Part shown: piece after piece, positions 1-9,293 of the stretch | Position numbering within the stretch: position 1 is the stretch's first letter | Layout: each line of letters opens with the position of its first letter | Assembly (NCBI RefSeq): GCF_900101595.1 | Contig: NZ_FMYY01000028.1 | Span: 1 to 64,000, forward strand | Source: Paenibacillus sp. cl123 | Lineage (GTDB): Bacteria > Bacillota > Bacilli > Paenibacillales > NBRC-103111 | Length of the DNA: 64,000 nucleotides | Direction of reading: 5' to 3' | Program-made: the position numbers and the translations under genes | Notes under the pieces: model-generated | The model's input: the letters and a program-made list of their open reading frames with translations, nothing else | Database searches by the model: none | Told to the model about the DNA's origin: nothing

Positions 1-1
1 C

Positions 2-541
2 GTAGCCTTCAATAAGAAAATGAAAAATCCGAAGGCCGCCGTGGAATATTTGGACTGGATGGTGGAAAAGGGCTGGAAAGCGTTGGTGAACGGGGAAGAA
101 GGCGTTCATTACAAGGATGTCAACGGAGTGGCTCAAATGCTGGATGCAGAGAAGTATAAGAAGGAAGTATCGTATGCGGGCGAATATGCCGTTGTTCGGG
201 ATGCGAAGTTTTCACCCGAGGATCTGCTCGTGAAGGCGGCGCCTGACGAGATCTCCCGGAAGCTGGCGGCATTGAGCCGGCAGGGATTGGAGACGGCGGC
301 CAAAAACCGGTTCCGACGGGATATCCCGTATCAACCAAGCTTTACAGAGCTGAACGATATTCAGACGGCGCTGAAACCATTTATCGAAGAGGTTCGCGCC
401 AAAGTGACGGTGCGGGGCAGCCAATATACGGCGGCATGGGGACTGGAGGAAATTCGCAAGGAATGGAAGCGCCTCGGCGGAGAGGCGATAGAAGCCAAGG
501 CGCAGGAATGGTACGAGGCGCATAAAGCCGACTTTAAATAG
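2..541 (+). CDS. Extracellular sugar-binding protein, C-terminal part (partial)
   Basis: The frame is open from the first bases of the window, so the start of this gene lies outside. About 179 codons remain, helical and rich in Lys, Glu and Trp, with phrases such as EYLDWMVEKGW and WGLEEIRKEWKRLGG. These are typical of the C-terminal lobe of family 1 extracellular solute-binding lipoproteins of carbohydrate ABC importers. A membrane AraC regulator and a rhamnosidase follow on the same strand, so a plant-derived oligosaccharide is a plausible ligand. The family call rests on the C-terminal style and context, because the signal peptide and lipobox are not visible. Confidence 0.7.
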   Translation, partial: VAFNKKMKNPKAAVEYLDWMVEKGWKALVNGEEGVHYKDVNGVAQMLDAEKYKKEVSYAGEYAVVRDAKFSPEDLLVKAAPDEISRKLAALSRQGLETAAKNRFRRDIPYQPSFTELNDIQTALKPFIEEVRAKVTVRGSQYTAAWGLEEIRKEWKRLGGEAIEAKAQEWYEAHKADFK

Positions 542-565
542 TTGCCGCACGAAAGGAACGGGACA

Positions 566-2887
566 ATGAAGAGTATACAGAGCCGATGGATGAAAAAAAT
601 AATTACAGGTCTAATCATGTTCCTGTTCCTGATCGTAACCGTGTCGGCCGTGTTGTTTTATTTTATTTTCACCAATGATTTGAAGGATCAGCTTGTCAGA
701 ACGAATGTAGAGCTTTTGGAACATATGGAGCAGAAGCTGGATTTGGTGCTAAAGAGCATCGACAACGAAGCCATCCAGCTCGTTCAGTACGATGGAATCA
801 AAACGTTTTTTGACGATAGCTTGCCCCAAGGGGAGAGGACCGAAAACGACTATCGGATCGGCAGTCATATCGACAGACTAATCCGCAGTAATGAATATCT
901 GTTCTCCGTAGACATCTACTCCTATTCCCAGGACAGGCTGGTGTCGGGAGATATCCTGACGGAGGAGATGAGGCTGAAAGATTACGCCTGGATCGGACAA
1001 TTCGCCCAATTCGACGGTTATTCCAACTGGTTGGCCAGCCGCAAAGTGTTGATCAGCAATTCCAACTTTCCCATTTACCGTAATGTGGTGTCGTTTATTC
1101 GGACCTATCCGTTGATTCATTCTACAGGCGCAAGGAAGGGAGCCATCGCCTTTAATTTGAAGGAGGAGATGCTGCTGCCTTTGATTTATCACGAGGGGGA
1201 TGCTCAAGGTCTGAATCTTGTGCTGGACAACGGGGGGGTGGTAGTGCTCCATCCCGACGAGTCCAAGCTAGGGGAGAATATGGGTTCCGCGCCTTTTGTG
1301 GCGCAGATGGTCGCAGAGGGCAAAAGCGCAGGTTACTTTCATGCCAAGGTTGAGAACAAGGATTCCATAGTCTTCTACAAGGTGAATCCATATACCGGAT
1401 GGAGAATTACAAGAATCGTTTCGGAGATCGAGTTGAACAAACCGTTGACGGTGATTCGCAATACGCTGGCCGTTCTGTCCGGTATGATCCTGATAACAGC
1501 GGCTGTTTTGGCTCTTGCCGTAGGCAGATGGACATTCAAGCCGCTGAACCGATTCCTGGGGACAATCTCCTCCAGATTAAATGCCTTTTCTCCCCAATCC
1601 ACTGGGGAAGCGGGCGGAGATGGATTCCGGATATTGGAGTCCAGGTTTGAGGATTTCCTGGTCAACAGCGAGCAGCTGCAGCAGCAGGTCCGTGAAACCA
1701 AGCCCATTCTGAAATGGCAGCTAGTCATAGAGTTGTTGTCCGATTCAAAGATCAACATCTCCAATACAAGGCACCATATGGGGATGTTGGGGATTCAGCT
1801 GGACATGAACCGGTTTGTCGTGATGGTGGCGGAATTTGACCAGCGAAACGATTTGACCGCCCAAGATACACATCTGTTCAATTATGCGCTGTGCAATGTA
1901 GCCGAGGAGCTGATTCAGGCGGAGGGCAAGGGCGTGGCCATTGAATTGGAAAACGGCTGCTGCGCTATTCTGATGAGCTTCCAGGATAGCGGCGTGGAAG
2001 CCGAATTTCAAGCTAGCATTGTGGCGGATTTGATCAAAAATTACGTCGCTGAAAACTTCAAACGCACAGTTACGATCGGCGTGGGCGGGCTGGCGGAATC
2101 GGTGGGTGAGATCAGCCGGTCCTTCAAGCAAGCCTGCGAAGTCCTGGCATATCGGTTGATTCTGGGCTCGAATACGGTGATCACCCGGGATGATGTACAA
2201 AGCGACGAGTCCTCCCAATATTACCGATTGGTGGCGATGACGGACGGGATGATGGATTCATTGAAGCTTCTGGACAGGGAGAAGCTGAAGGCGCAGACGG
2301 ACCGCTGGTTCGAGGCTTTCACCCAATATGGAGTATCTCCGGAGATGATTCGCCAGTTGAACCTGCAATGTTTGATGAAGGCTGCCGTAGTGGCCGGGGA
2401 AGCGGGCATTGAGCCGGAGCAATTCCGTATGCCGCAGGAAATGAGAGATGCCCTGAATCAATACGACAGTCTGGATGAAATGAAATGTTTTATCTTGACC
2501 ATGCTTGGGGAGTACATGGATCTGATTCGGACCAAACGCGGCAAACGGGAGAAAAGCGATCTGATCGTCAAGGTGCTGGACTATATTAACAAGGATTTCG
2601 GCAAAGCCGACCTGTCGCTAAATTTGTTGGCCGACGAATTGAGTGTGAGCGTGTCTCACTTGAGCAGGCTGTTCAAGGAGCAGACGGAAAGCAACTTTAT
2701 CGATTACCTGATGAATCTGCGAATTAATCAAGCCAAGCGGCTGTTGGCGGAAACCGATGAGAAAATCAAGGTAATTGCGGAAGCTGTTGGTTACAGCAAT
2801 GTCAATACGTTTATTCGCATCTTCAAGAAGCTTACGGCGCTTACCCCTTCGGAGTACCGAGAGCAGAGGGAGGAACAACAGGAGTGA
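566..2887 (+). CDS. Membrane-anchored AraC-family regulator (YesN-like)
   Basis: This is a protein of about 773 residues. A first membrane segment (about residues 8-32, LIMFLFLIVTVSAVLFYFIF) precedes a predicted extracellular sensor region of about 260 residues, and a second membrane segment lies near residue 300 (VLSGMILITAAVLALAVG). A cytoplasmic linker follows, then a C-terminal AraC double helix-turn-helix (LSLNLLADELSVSVSHLSRL and IAEAVGYSNVNTFIRIFKK). Such proteins sense extracellular sugars and activate neighbouring glycan-use operons. I chose the ATG at 566, which has GAAAGGA upstream; a TTG at 542 has no ribosome binding site. It lies between the binding protein and the rhamnosidase, which it probably controls. 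Confidence 0.88.
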   Translation: MKSIQSRWMKKIITGLIMFLFLIVTVSAVLFYFIFTNDLKDQLVRTNVELLEHMEQKLDLVLKSIDNEAIQLVQYDGIKTFFDDSLPQGERTENDYRIGSHIDRLIRSNEYLFSVDIYSYSQDRLVSGDILTEEMRLKDYAWIGQFAQFDGYSNWLASRKVLISNSNFPIYRNVVSFIRTYPLIHSTGARKGAIAFNLKEEMLLPLIYHEGDAQGLNLVLDNGGVVVLHPDESKLGENMGSAPFVAQMVAEGKSAGYFHAKVENKDSIVFYKVNPYTGWRITRIVSEIELNKPLTVIRNTLAVLSGMILITAAVLALAVGRWTFKPLNRFLGTISSRLNAFSPQSTGEAGGDGFRILESRFEDFLVNSEQLQQQVRETKPILKWQLVIELLSDSKINISNTRHHMGMLGIQLDMNRFVVMVAEFDQRNDLTAQDTHLFNYALCNVAEELIQAEGKGVAIELENGCCAILMSFQDSGVEAEFQASIVADLIKNYVAENFKRTVTIGVGGLAESVGEISRSFKQACEVLAYRLILGSNTVITRDDVQSDESSQYYRLVAMTDGMMDSLKLLDREKLKAQTDRWFEAFTQYGVSPEMIRQLNLQCLMKAAVVAGEAGIEPEQFRMPQEMRDALNQYDSLDEMKCFILTMLGEYMDLIRTKRGKREKSDLIVKVLDYINKDFGKADLSLNLLADELSVSVSHLSRLFKEQTESNFIDYLMNLRINQAKRLLAETDEKIKVIAEAVGYSNVNTFIRIFKKLTALTPSEYREQREEQQE

Positions 2888-2893
2888 TTTTCG

Positions 2894-5026
2894 ATGAAAA
2901 AATGTAAAGCAATGAATGTTAACCAGGCATGGAAAGCAAAATGGATCATGTATACCGGATGTCCCGATCATGCGGCGCCTGTCTTCAGAAAAAGGTTTGA
3001 AATGCCCGATGGCATAAAAAATACGCAAATCCGTATATGCGGACTGGGCTTCTATGTGTTGAACATAAATGGACGACGCGTTGGCAACGATATTATGCAG
3101 CCTGCATTTACCTCTTACGACAAAACGGTTTTGTTTAACGTCTACGAGGTGGACAACTATTTAGCGGAAGGAATCAATGAGATCGAGGTTACATTGGGCA
3201 ACGGCTGGTACAATGAATTGCAGCCTTCGGCATGGCAATTCGAACACGCGGTATGGCGCGCTCGGCCGAAATTGATTGCGGAATTGTACATGGATGAGCA
3301 GTTGGTTCTGGTATCGGATACAACTTGGGAATGCGCCCGGAGCGGCATCAGCTATAACTCTTTGCGATGCGGCGAAACGTTTGATGCAGGATTCAAGATT
3401 GATAGATGGGAGAAACCATCCATTGCGCCTGCACCCGGCGGCGTGATGAAAGAGCAGCAGATTGCTCCTATCCGGGTGAGAGAGCTTATTAAACCTGTGG
3501 CTATTGTGCCCAGCCCTTTGCCTGTCATCTATGATTTTGGCGTCAATCTTTCGGGGAATATAGAAATTCAAGTAACCGGACGAAAAGGCAGCAAAGTGAC
3601 GATTCAGTATTTCGAACTGCTGCGAGCTACGGCGACTCCGGATCTGGAAAGATATAATCAGCATGTGTATGATGACAGATTTCAATGCGACGAGTATATA
3701 TTATCAGGCGAGGGAGTCGAGACCTGGCATAGCGAATTTAATTATAACGGTTTCCGTTATGCAAGAGTCTATGGCGAATATGAATCGCTTGAAGTAGTCG
3801 CCCGTTGTTTCCATACCGATCTATCCGATGCGGGAGGCCTTCAATGCGACAATCTCCTCGTTGCGAAAATCCAGGCAGCCGTGCGGCGGTCTACTTTAAC
3901 TAATTTTCATCATATTCCAACCGATTGTCCGCATCGTGAAAAAAACGGCTGGACCGGAGATGCGCATCTGGCTTGCGAACAAGCGCTGTTCAACTTTCAA
4001 ATGAGTGAAGCCTATATCAAATGGCTGGACGATATTGTAGATTGCCAGCGTCCAAGCGGCCGTATTCCTTGCATCGCTCCGACAAGCAGTTGGGGATATG
4101 ATCACATGTTGTGCGGGCCTACATGGGATGCCGCGTTATTCGTTATTCCTTGGGAGTTGTACCGATACACGGGAAAGGTTGAATATATACGAAGGTATTA
4201 TGAGCCAATGCGGAAATATATCGATTATCTGCAATCCATTCTTGATGATGGCATTTGCCGCATCGGTCTAGGCGATTGGTCTGCGCCTTCGGATGCGCCG
4301 GCATTTCCGACAGAATCGCTGCTGACTGCCTACTCCTATTATATGACTGATATTTTCCGGAAAATATCCGGGATTCTGCATGAGGACGAAAGAGAGCGGC
4401 AGGCCGCAGATCTTGCGGAAGTTATAAAATCGGCATTTATAGAGAAATTTGCCGCTATTCAGACGGACAGTCAGGTTTTTTATGCGATGATGCTTTATTT
4501 TGGTCTTGCAGATGACGTGTCCGCAACGCTGGATAACCTGATCAGAACAGTGGAATTAGCGGATGATCATATTAGGGGCGGAATGTTTTGTTCGAAAATG
4601 CTTTTGGACGTACTTACAGATAATGGGCGTTTTGACCTTGCCTATAAAATTGCGTCACAAGAGGATTTTCCGGGCTGGGGTCACTTGGCAGGCTTATGTG
4701 CGGGAACGTTGGGAGAGAACTGGTATGGCGGTTCATCGATGAATCATTTTATGTTCGCCGAAATAGGCGCTTGGTATTACAAGGCGCTTGCGGGATTCAA
4801 GATGGACGACAACAACCCGGGATTTAAGCACATCCGATTAACCCCCCATACCCCGGCGGACATCGGCGAGTTCCGAGCCTGGCATCAAACCCCCTACGGC
4901 AGATTGGAAATTTCATGGGATCGGGAATATATGAATATTATTCTGCCGCAAGGGGTATCTGCAACATTCGTGTATGGGGATACGACAATGGAGCTTTCTG
5001 CAGGTGAATATCGTTTGAAAAGATAA
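2894..5026 (+). CDS. Alpha-L-rhamnosidase, GH78 family
   Basis: This enzyme should release terminal alpha-L-rhamnose from rhamnogalacturonan oligomers or glycosides. The N-terminal beta domain has the GH78 lectin-like pattern (ICGLGFYVLNINGRRVG then AFTSYDKTV). The catalytic (alpha/alpha)6 domain carries DCPHREKNGWTGDAH near residues 343-357, which holds the Asp and Arg-Glu acidic cluster of GH78, and a later GENWYGGSSMNHF region near the expected base. There is no signal peptide, so it probably works in the cytoplasm on imported oligomers. At 710 residues it is shorter than many GH78 enzymes. The next gene starts 20 bases downstream and is probably co-transcribed. Confidence 0.87.
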   Translation: MKKCKAMNVNQAWKAKWIMYTGCPDHAAPVFRKRFEMPDGIKNTQIRICGLGFYVLNINGRRVGNDIMQPAFTSYDKTVLFNVYEVDNYLAEGINEIEVTLGNGWYNELQPSAWQFEHAVWRARPKLIAELYMDEQLVLVSDTTWECARSGISYNSLRCGETFDAGFKIDRWEKPSIAPAPGGVMKEQQIAPIRVRELIKPVAIVPSPLPVIYDFGVNLSGNIEIQVTGRKGSKVTIQYFELLRATATPDLERYNQHVYDDRFQCDEYILSGEGVETWHSEFNYNGFRYARVYGEYESLEVVARCFHTDLSDAGGLQCDNLLVAKIQAAVRRSTLTNFHHIPTDCPHREKNGWTGDAHLACEQALFNFQMSEAYIKWLDDIVDCQRPSGRIPCIAPTSSWGYDHMLCGPTWDAALFVIPWELYRYTGKVEYIRRYYEPMRKYIDYLQSILDDGICRIGLGDWSAPSDAPAFPTESLLTAYSYYMTDIFRKISGILHEDERERQAADLAEVIKSAFIEKFAAIQTDSQVFYAMMLYFGLADDVSATLDNLIRTVELADDHIRGGMFCSKMLLDVLTDNGRFDLAYKIASQEDFPGWGHLAGLCAGTLGENWYGGSSMNHFMFAEIGAWYYKALAGFKMDDNNPGFKHIRLTPHTPADIGEFRAWHQTPYGRLEISWDREYMNIILPQGVSATFVYGDTTMELSAGEYRLKR

Positions 5027-5046
5027 CGGAGAAGGAGAGATCGATT

Positions 5047-6726
5047 ATGCGTTGTGTCGAACTGGCAGCCAGGATTAAGGAAACGGAAGCAAACTATGAC
5101 GCTCGGATCAAGCTTGTACGCACTCCGCTGACGGCAACTTATCATACGGCGCTGAAGCCGGATGCGCACCCTACTGTCTACGCGCTTTATCCGTCTACTT
5201 GTTATGCGTATGATTTGCTTCAATACGGGGGCGAGGACCATATACAGAAGGCTGCAGCTATTCTGGAGGTGGTAATGTCTTGTCAGGATCAGGATTCGAC
5301 ACGGGCGACTTATGGAATATGGCCTTACTTCTATGAGGAAACATTGGATGAGATGGATCGTCCCGACTGGAATATGGCCGACTTTCACGGCAAGAAGCTG
5401 CTGCTGATTCTAAAAAATAATGCGCAGCTCCTTCCGCAGCCGCTTCTGTCGAAACTCCGAGACGCTGTGTACCACGCTTGCAAGGCTATCATGATTCGGG
5501 ATGTCGGGCCTCATTATACGAACATTGCCATCATGGGGGCGGCGGTGACGCTTATTGGCGGTGAAGTACTGGGGAATGAAGAGTTTAGAAGTTATGGAGA
5601 GCAGCGTCTCAGAAGGTTTCATGTGTATACAACGGGGATTGGCACATTCACGGAATATAACAGCCCGTGCTATACGCCTATTGCGATTGAAGAATTACAC
5701 GTCATTTATTCGCAATCGAGCTCGGCGGATGCTGTGGAGATAGCCGGGCAACTGCTGGACATTGCATGGCATATGATCGGAAGGCATTATCATGCGGCGA
5801 CGGGGGCATGGGGAGGACCGCATAGCCGAACGTACAGAACGGCGCTTCGTCCAATCGAACGGGAGTTTCTGACAAATGGACTGGCGGTGGAAGCATCCGG
5901 TCCCCGTTGTCCCGAGAAGTATCGTTGCTTATTCGATTCCACCGATGAGCGTTATTACACAGAGCCAACGGTGCTGGCCGCGGAGACCGGTTATCAAAAC
6001 TATGCAACCACCTATCAGAATGAGGCTCTGACGCTTGGTAGTTTCAGTCGTGGAAGCATGTGGAATCAGCGCCGCAATTTGATCGGCTACGTCGACGCCG
6101 GAGACGGGAGGACCGTGTCGGTCCAGTTGCAGTTTCTGAAGGACGGTAAGGACTTCTGCTCCGCCATCTTTACCGGTGTGCAGTCGCGCAAGCAAGTGTT
6201 GTTCAGTTTGAACTTAGCGACGGATAATGGAGCCTGGCATCAGGATCTCGATATCATTAACGGCAGATTTAGAGCCAAGGATCTACGAATTCGCTTGCTG
6301 ATTGGCGGCGACGCTGCGTTGTTGGATATACCTGTCATTCAAGATGGCGCGCGACTTGAAGCACAGCTTGGAGCAACAGCCCTGCTAGTGAAAGCGGTGC
6401 TGGACAACTCTGGGTACGGCCCGCTCTCCGTCCAAGCGGAGCGTACGGCTGACGGTGTAAACCTCGATTATGTGATTGCGTCGGGAGAAGAGCGGGAATT
6501 TGATTTCCATGCACTGGATAAGGCCGTATGGATCTTTATCCTGTCGTTAGGAGAAGATCAGGCATTGCCTGCTGTCACTCTTAAGCCGGACGGAATGTGG
6601 GTGACCGCGTCGGTTCATAAGGAAGATGATTCGATGGCGATAACCGTGTCGGTGGTTCCGCGGAGGACCAAAGAACTGTATCGGGACAATCAAATTCAAA
6701 TGCCCAGGGCGCTTAAGGCACAGTAA
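5047..6726 (+). CDS. Unrecognised (alpha/alpha)6-toroid-type protein of the rhamnosidase operon
   Basis: I do not recognise a named family. The N-terminal two thirds are helical and repeat-like, with conserved-looking aromatic and acidic stretches (FTEYNSPCYTPIAIEELHV, GAWGGPHSRTYR), and the last third looks beta-rich. This two-part layout is seen in several polysaccharide lyases and glycoside hydrolases with an (alpha/alpha)6 barrel followed by a beta-sandwich. There is no signal peptide. It has a good ribosome binding site (GGAGAAGGAGAG) and sits directly after the GH78 gene, so a role in breaking down a rhamnose- or uronate-containing oligosaccharide is a reasonable inference. A long hairpin follows the gene. 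Confidence 0.6.
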   Translation: MRCVELAARIKETEANYDARIKLVRTPLTATYHTALKPDAHPTVYALYPSTCYAYDLLQYGGEDHIQKAAAILEVVMSCQDQDSTRATYGIWPYFYEETLDEMDRPDWNMADFHGKKLLLILKNNAQLLPQPLLSKLRDAVYHACKAIMIRDVGPHYTNIAIMGAAVTLIGGEVLGNEEFRSYGEQRLRRFHVYTTGIGTFTEYNSPCYTPIAIEELHVIYSQSSSADAVEIAGQLLDIAWHMIGRHYHAATGAWGGPHSRTYRTALRPIEREFLTNGLAVEASGPRCPEKYRCLFDSTDERYYTEPTVLAAETGYQNYATTYQNEALTLGSFSRGSMWNQRRNLIGYVDAGDGRTVSVQLQFLKDGKDFCSAIFTGVQSRKQVLFSLNLATDNGAWHQDLDIINGRFRAKDLRIRLLIGGDAALLDIPVIQDGARLEAQLGATALLVKAVLDNSGYGPLSVQAERTADGVNLDYVIASGEEREFDFHALDKAVWIFILSLGEDQALPAVTLKPDGMWVTASVHKEDDSMAITVSVVPRRTKELYRDNQIQMPRALKAQ

Positions 6727-6815
6727 CTCGGTGGTCAGGATCCAACCAATATAAAGGCAGCGACGCAAAGCCACGGATCATCGGCCCGGAATGGGAAATG
6801 ACCGCCGGGCCGCCC

Positions 6816-6862
6816 AGCAAGCAGGAAGACACTGCCATAAGGGTAGTGTTTTCCTGCTTGCT
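6816..6862 (+). terminator. Long hairpin ending the rhamnosidase operon
   Basis: An 18-base left arm (6816-6833) pairs with 6845-6862 with a single G-T wobble, around an 11-base loop. No long T tract follows, so it could be a terminator or an mRNA-protecting structure. It overlaps any early start of the next reading frame, which argues for a start at or after 6875. Confidence 0.7.
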
Positions 6863-6874
6863 TGTATGAATTCT

Positions 6875-7465
6875 ATGAGGGAGAGAAGGAAGATCGAAAA
6901 GATTCATGTCTTGCTGATATCCGATGACAGTACGTGTCTAAAACAGCTAACTGGCTTTCTGCAGGCTCAACCGGGTTTTCGTATAACCGTTGTTCTAAAC
7001 AGAGAGGAAGCCAGGCAGACGGCAAAACAGCACCCGGATGTTATCTTGCTAAACGTATCTCTGATCCCGCCGTTGTATGCAGGATTGGACTTGGCGATTA
7101 AGTCTCAAGAGAATTTCGATGATTTAGTTAAAGAAGTACTTTTAATAATAGTAAATGCATGGGAAATAATATATGAAAAATGGAGCGTGTGCTTTAACTA
7201 CTTTGATGCAGTTAAACTAAGTGAGAAATATAATATTCAAAAAGGTATTGGAGTGTACTCGCTACATATACTTATCGGGGAAATAATTGAAAACAATGGA
7301 AGAGGTAGAACGGATCAAATAATTGACGAATTTAGAAAGATAATTAATAAAAGCGAAGTTACTACTGATGATTGGAGAATTGGTGGGAAATTTTCAGTGT
7401 TTAATTCCAAGGCAGGATTCCAACTAATAGCAGACCACATAAAAAATATGCGGTCTTTGGGATAG
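6875..7465 (+). pseudogene. Chimeric remnant: response-regulator N-terminus joined to an unrelated C-terminus
   Basis: The first 76 or so residues (IHVLLISDDSTCLKQLTGFL, then HPDVILLNVSL) match the start of a CheY-like receiver domain. The acidic phosphorylation site reads NVS, so the expected Asp is missing, and the rest of the receiver and any output domain are absent. Near base 7103 the composition turns AT-rich and the protein continues with an unrelated sequence (SQENFDDLVKEVLLIIVNAW to the stop) that I cannot assign. The frame happens to stay open across the join. It looks like a recombination scar rather than a working regulator. The start is uncertain; ATG 6875 lacks a clear ribosome binding site. 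Confidence 0.6.
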
Positions 7466-7482
7466 ATTTATACTTTGTTAGT

Positions 7483-8412
7483 TTATATTTCTTTTGCATA
7501 TTCCGTATTTTCAATTGCCATCGTAAGACGCGGCAAAGGTATGCCTGTCTTTTTTGCTTCTCTCACAACTTCAAGTACCGCAAAACCTGCTTTACTATTG
7601 TTGTATTCCATAAAAAGTCGCGGTATGCTGCCTTTTGCAAAAATAACCTTGTTAAAAATTGTGCCGAGAAGTACCGGGGGAATTTTAGTCAGCAGGTGAG
7701 AAATGGCATCCAGCTTTGCACCTCTTGCTTTAAGTACAGGGATCATTTCCCTCATATTCAACCCAACATTGGAAAATGAGTCACTATGGTTCATCAGCGC
7801 TGGAAAACTTCCCCGTTGTAACACCTCGGTTTCCATAGCTGCATTCATGGCAAAGTGATTCCATAGCCAGTTTTGCATATCCTTTACCCATCTAATGTTA
7901 AAATGGGCACTTTCAAAACATTCTTTGACCAATTGGTTAATAGGCTCAGTGCCCGCCCGTGGTTTTTCAAGAAATACCATTTTCAAAAAGCCGCCTCTAA
8001 GCCTGTTGTTCGCGATGCCGCCTCCTGCTCCGGGGAAGCCAAAGACAACATTGTTCATAGACAACGGTGCGATCGATGCTTTCAAATCTTGCCAAAGGTT
8101 GTTAAATATGAGGACAGGGGTATTTCCTGCAGCAGTTGATAGGAATTGTGCTGCTTTCGGAAGCTGTTCCGTGTTGACGCTCACAATAATGAGATCATAA
8201 TTTGGAAGTATCTCCTCATGTAGTTTGACGCTCCAGCTTTCTTTTATAAGCTTTTTCCCTTTCCGTGCGTCCCACATTTCAAGCTCTATCCTGCTTCCGA
8301 AGGTTTCTTTTCTTCCTTTTCTAACGTAAAACTCAACTGTATGCCCTGCCTGTTCAAAAGCCCACGCATATTGGGTCGATATTACACCTCTACCGAAGAA
8401 TAAAATTCTCAT
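7483..8412 (-). CDS. Ketopantoate reductase-family (ApbA/PanE-like) oxidoreductase
   Basis: The 309-residue protein starts with a Rossmann nucleotide-binding strand (MRILFFGRGVISTQYAWAF) and has the ApbA/PanE layout: DLIIVSVNTEQLP near residue 75, a glycine-rich FGFPGAGGG loop near residue 125, and a helical C-terminal domain. Family members reduce 2-keto acids with NADPH. The first motif reads GRGVIS rather than GxGxxG, so it is a divergent member and probably not the housekeeping PanE. A TetR-type regulator is transcribed divergently across a 150-base gap containing a palindrome, which suggests local repression. Confidence 0.8.
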   Translation of the reverse strand: MRILFFGRGVISTQYAWAFEQAGHTVEFYVRKGRKETFGSRIELEMWDARKGKKLIKESWSVKLHEEILPNYDLIIVSVNTEQLPKAAQFLSTAAGNTPVLIFNNLWQDLKASIAPLSMNNVVFGFPGAGGGIANNRLRGGFLKMVFLEKPRAGTEPINQLVKECFESAHFNIRWVKDMQNWLWNHFAMNAAMETEVLQRGSFPALMNHSDSFSNVGLNMREMIPVLKARGAKLDAISHLLTKIPPVLLGTIFNKVIFAKGSIPRLFMEYNNSKAGFAVLEVVREAKKTGIPLPRLTMAIENTEYAKEI

Positions 8413-8456
8413 GTTAGCCCCCCGAAAAATAGTTGATAATCCTTGCTAATGATCCA

Positions 8457-8468
8457 ACAACGTGTTGT
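8457..8468. promoter_or_regulatory. Candidate TetR operator in the divergent intergenic region
   Basis: The near-palindrome ACAACGTGTTGT lies between a TTGCTA (8443-8448) and a TATAAT (8468-8473) reading towards the TetR gene. Its position between -35 and -10 elements, midway between divergent genes, suits a repressor that controls itself and the reductase gene. Confidence 0.45.
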
Positions 8469-8562
8469 ATAATAATATTGTATGCATTCGTTATACGGTC
8501 ATCAACCATCAGATTTTTAATATCTGTCGGATAATCGATGGAACAGAAAATGGGGGCGCATT

Positions 8563-9132
8563 ATGAAAAAGCAACCTGAAATTACGGACAAAACAAGGCA
8601 AACATTTATTAATGTTTTCTGTGATTTATATAGCCAAAAACCAATTGAAAAAATATCTATTCAAGAGATTGCTAACAAGTCAGGATATAATCGCAGTACA
8701 TTTTATCAATACTTTACAGATATCTATGAGTTGTTGGACTATGTCGAAAGGAGTGTTTTGAAATCCATTAACGAGGAAATGGCAAGCAAGGAGCTTTCTA
8801 CGCACACCTTCCAAGATGCACTTCAATGCTTGGAAAATACAGAAGAAATTTCAATCCTAAAAGCTCTCTTGGGTGACTATGGTTCTGTTCATTTTATTGA
8901 ACGTCTGAAGAGGGAAATTCCCTTTGAGAGATTGATTGTGAACCTTCCAACCCATGAGATTTTGGCGCCATACCTAATTGAGTTTTATATATCAACATTA
9001 ATATCTTTGTTTCGCCTTTGGATACGCAACGGCAAAGATTTATCGTCGGAAGAATTGGTCAAGCTGATAGATAGCCTGTTCGCAAATGGGATAACGCCGT
9101 TTCACATTTTTGGCACGGTCAAGAAAGAGTAA
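8563..9132 (+). CDS. TetR/AcrR-family transcriptional regulator
   Basis: This 189-residue protein has a TetR-type N-terminal helix-turn-helix at about residues 25-46 (ISIQEIANKSGYNRSTFYQY), preceded by RQTFINVFCDLYSQKPIEKI, the usual first helix. The C-terminal helical domain has no family signature I can name; its general form resembles the DhaS-like subgroup. A ribosome binding site (GGGGGCG) precedes ATG 8563. The gene is divergent from the ketopantoate-reductase-like gene and probably represses it. Confidence 0.87.
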   Translation: MKKQPEITDKTRQTFINVFCDLYSQKPIEKISIQEIANKSGYNRSTFYQYFTDIYELLDYVERSVLKSINEEMASKELSTHTFQDALQCLENTEEISILKALLGDYGSVHFIERLKREIPFERLIVNLPTHEILAPYLIEFYISTLISLFRLWIRNGKDLSSEELVKLIDSLFANGITPFHIFGTVKKE

Positions 9133-9293
9133 AAGCGGATCAAATGATATGCATACACATGTGGCAGCAATCAAAGGCGAGGGTTAAGTTATTCCAAAAA
9201 ATGCTACGAGCATGGCCGCATACTGTACGTAAGCCGCTGACAGCGTTACAATGTCATTGAACGAAACGCTTCGCAAACGGGGGTTTCGCCGTG

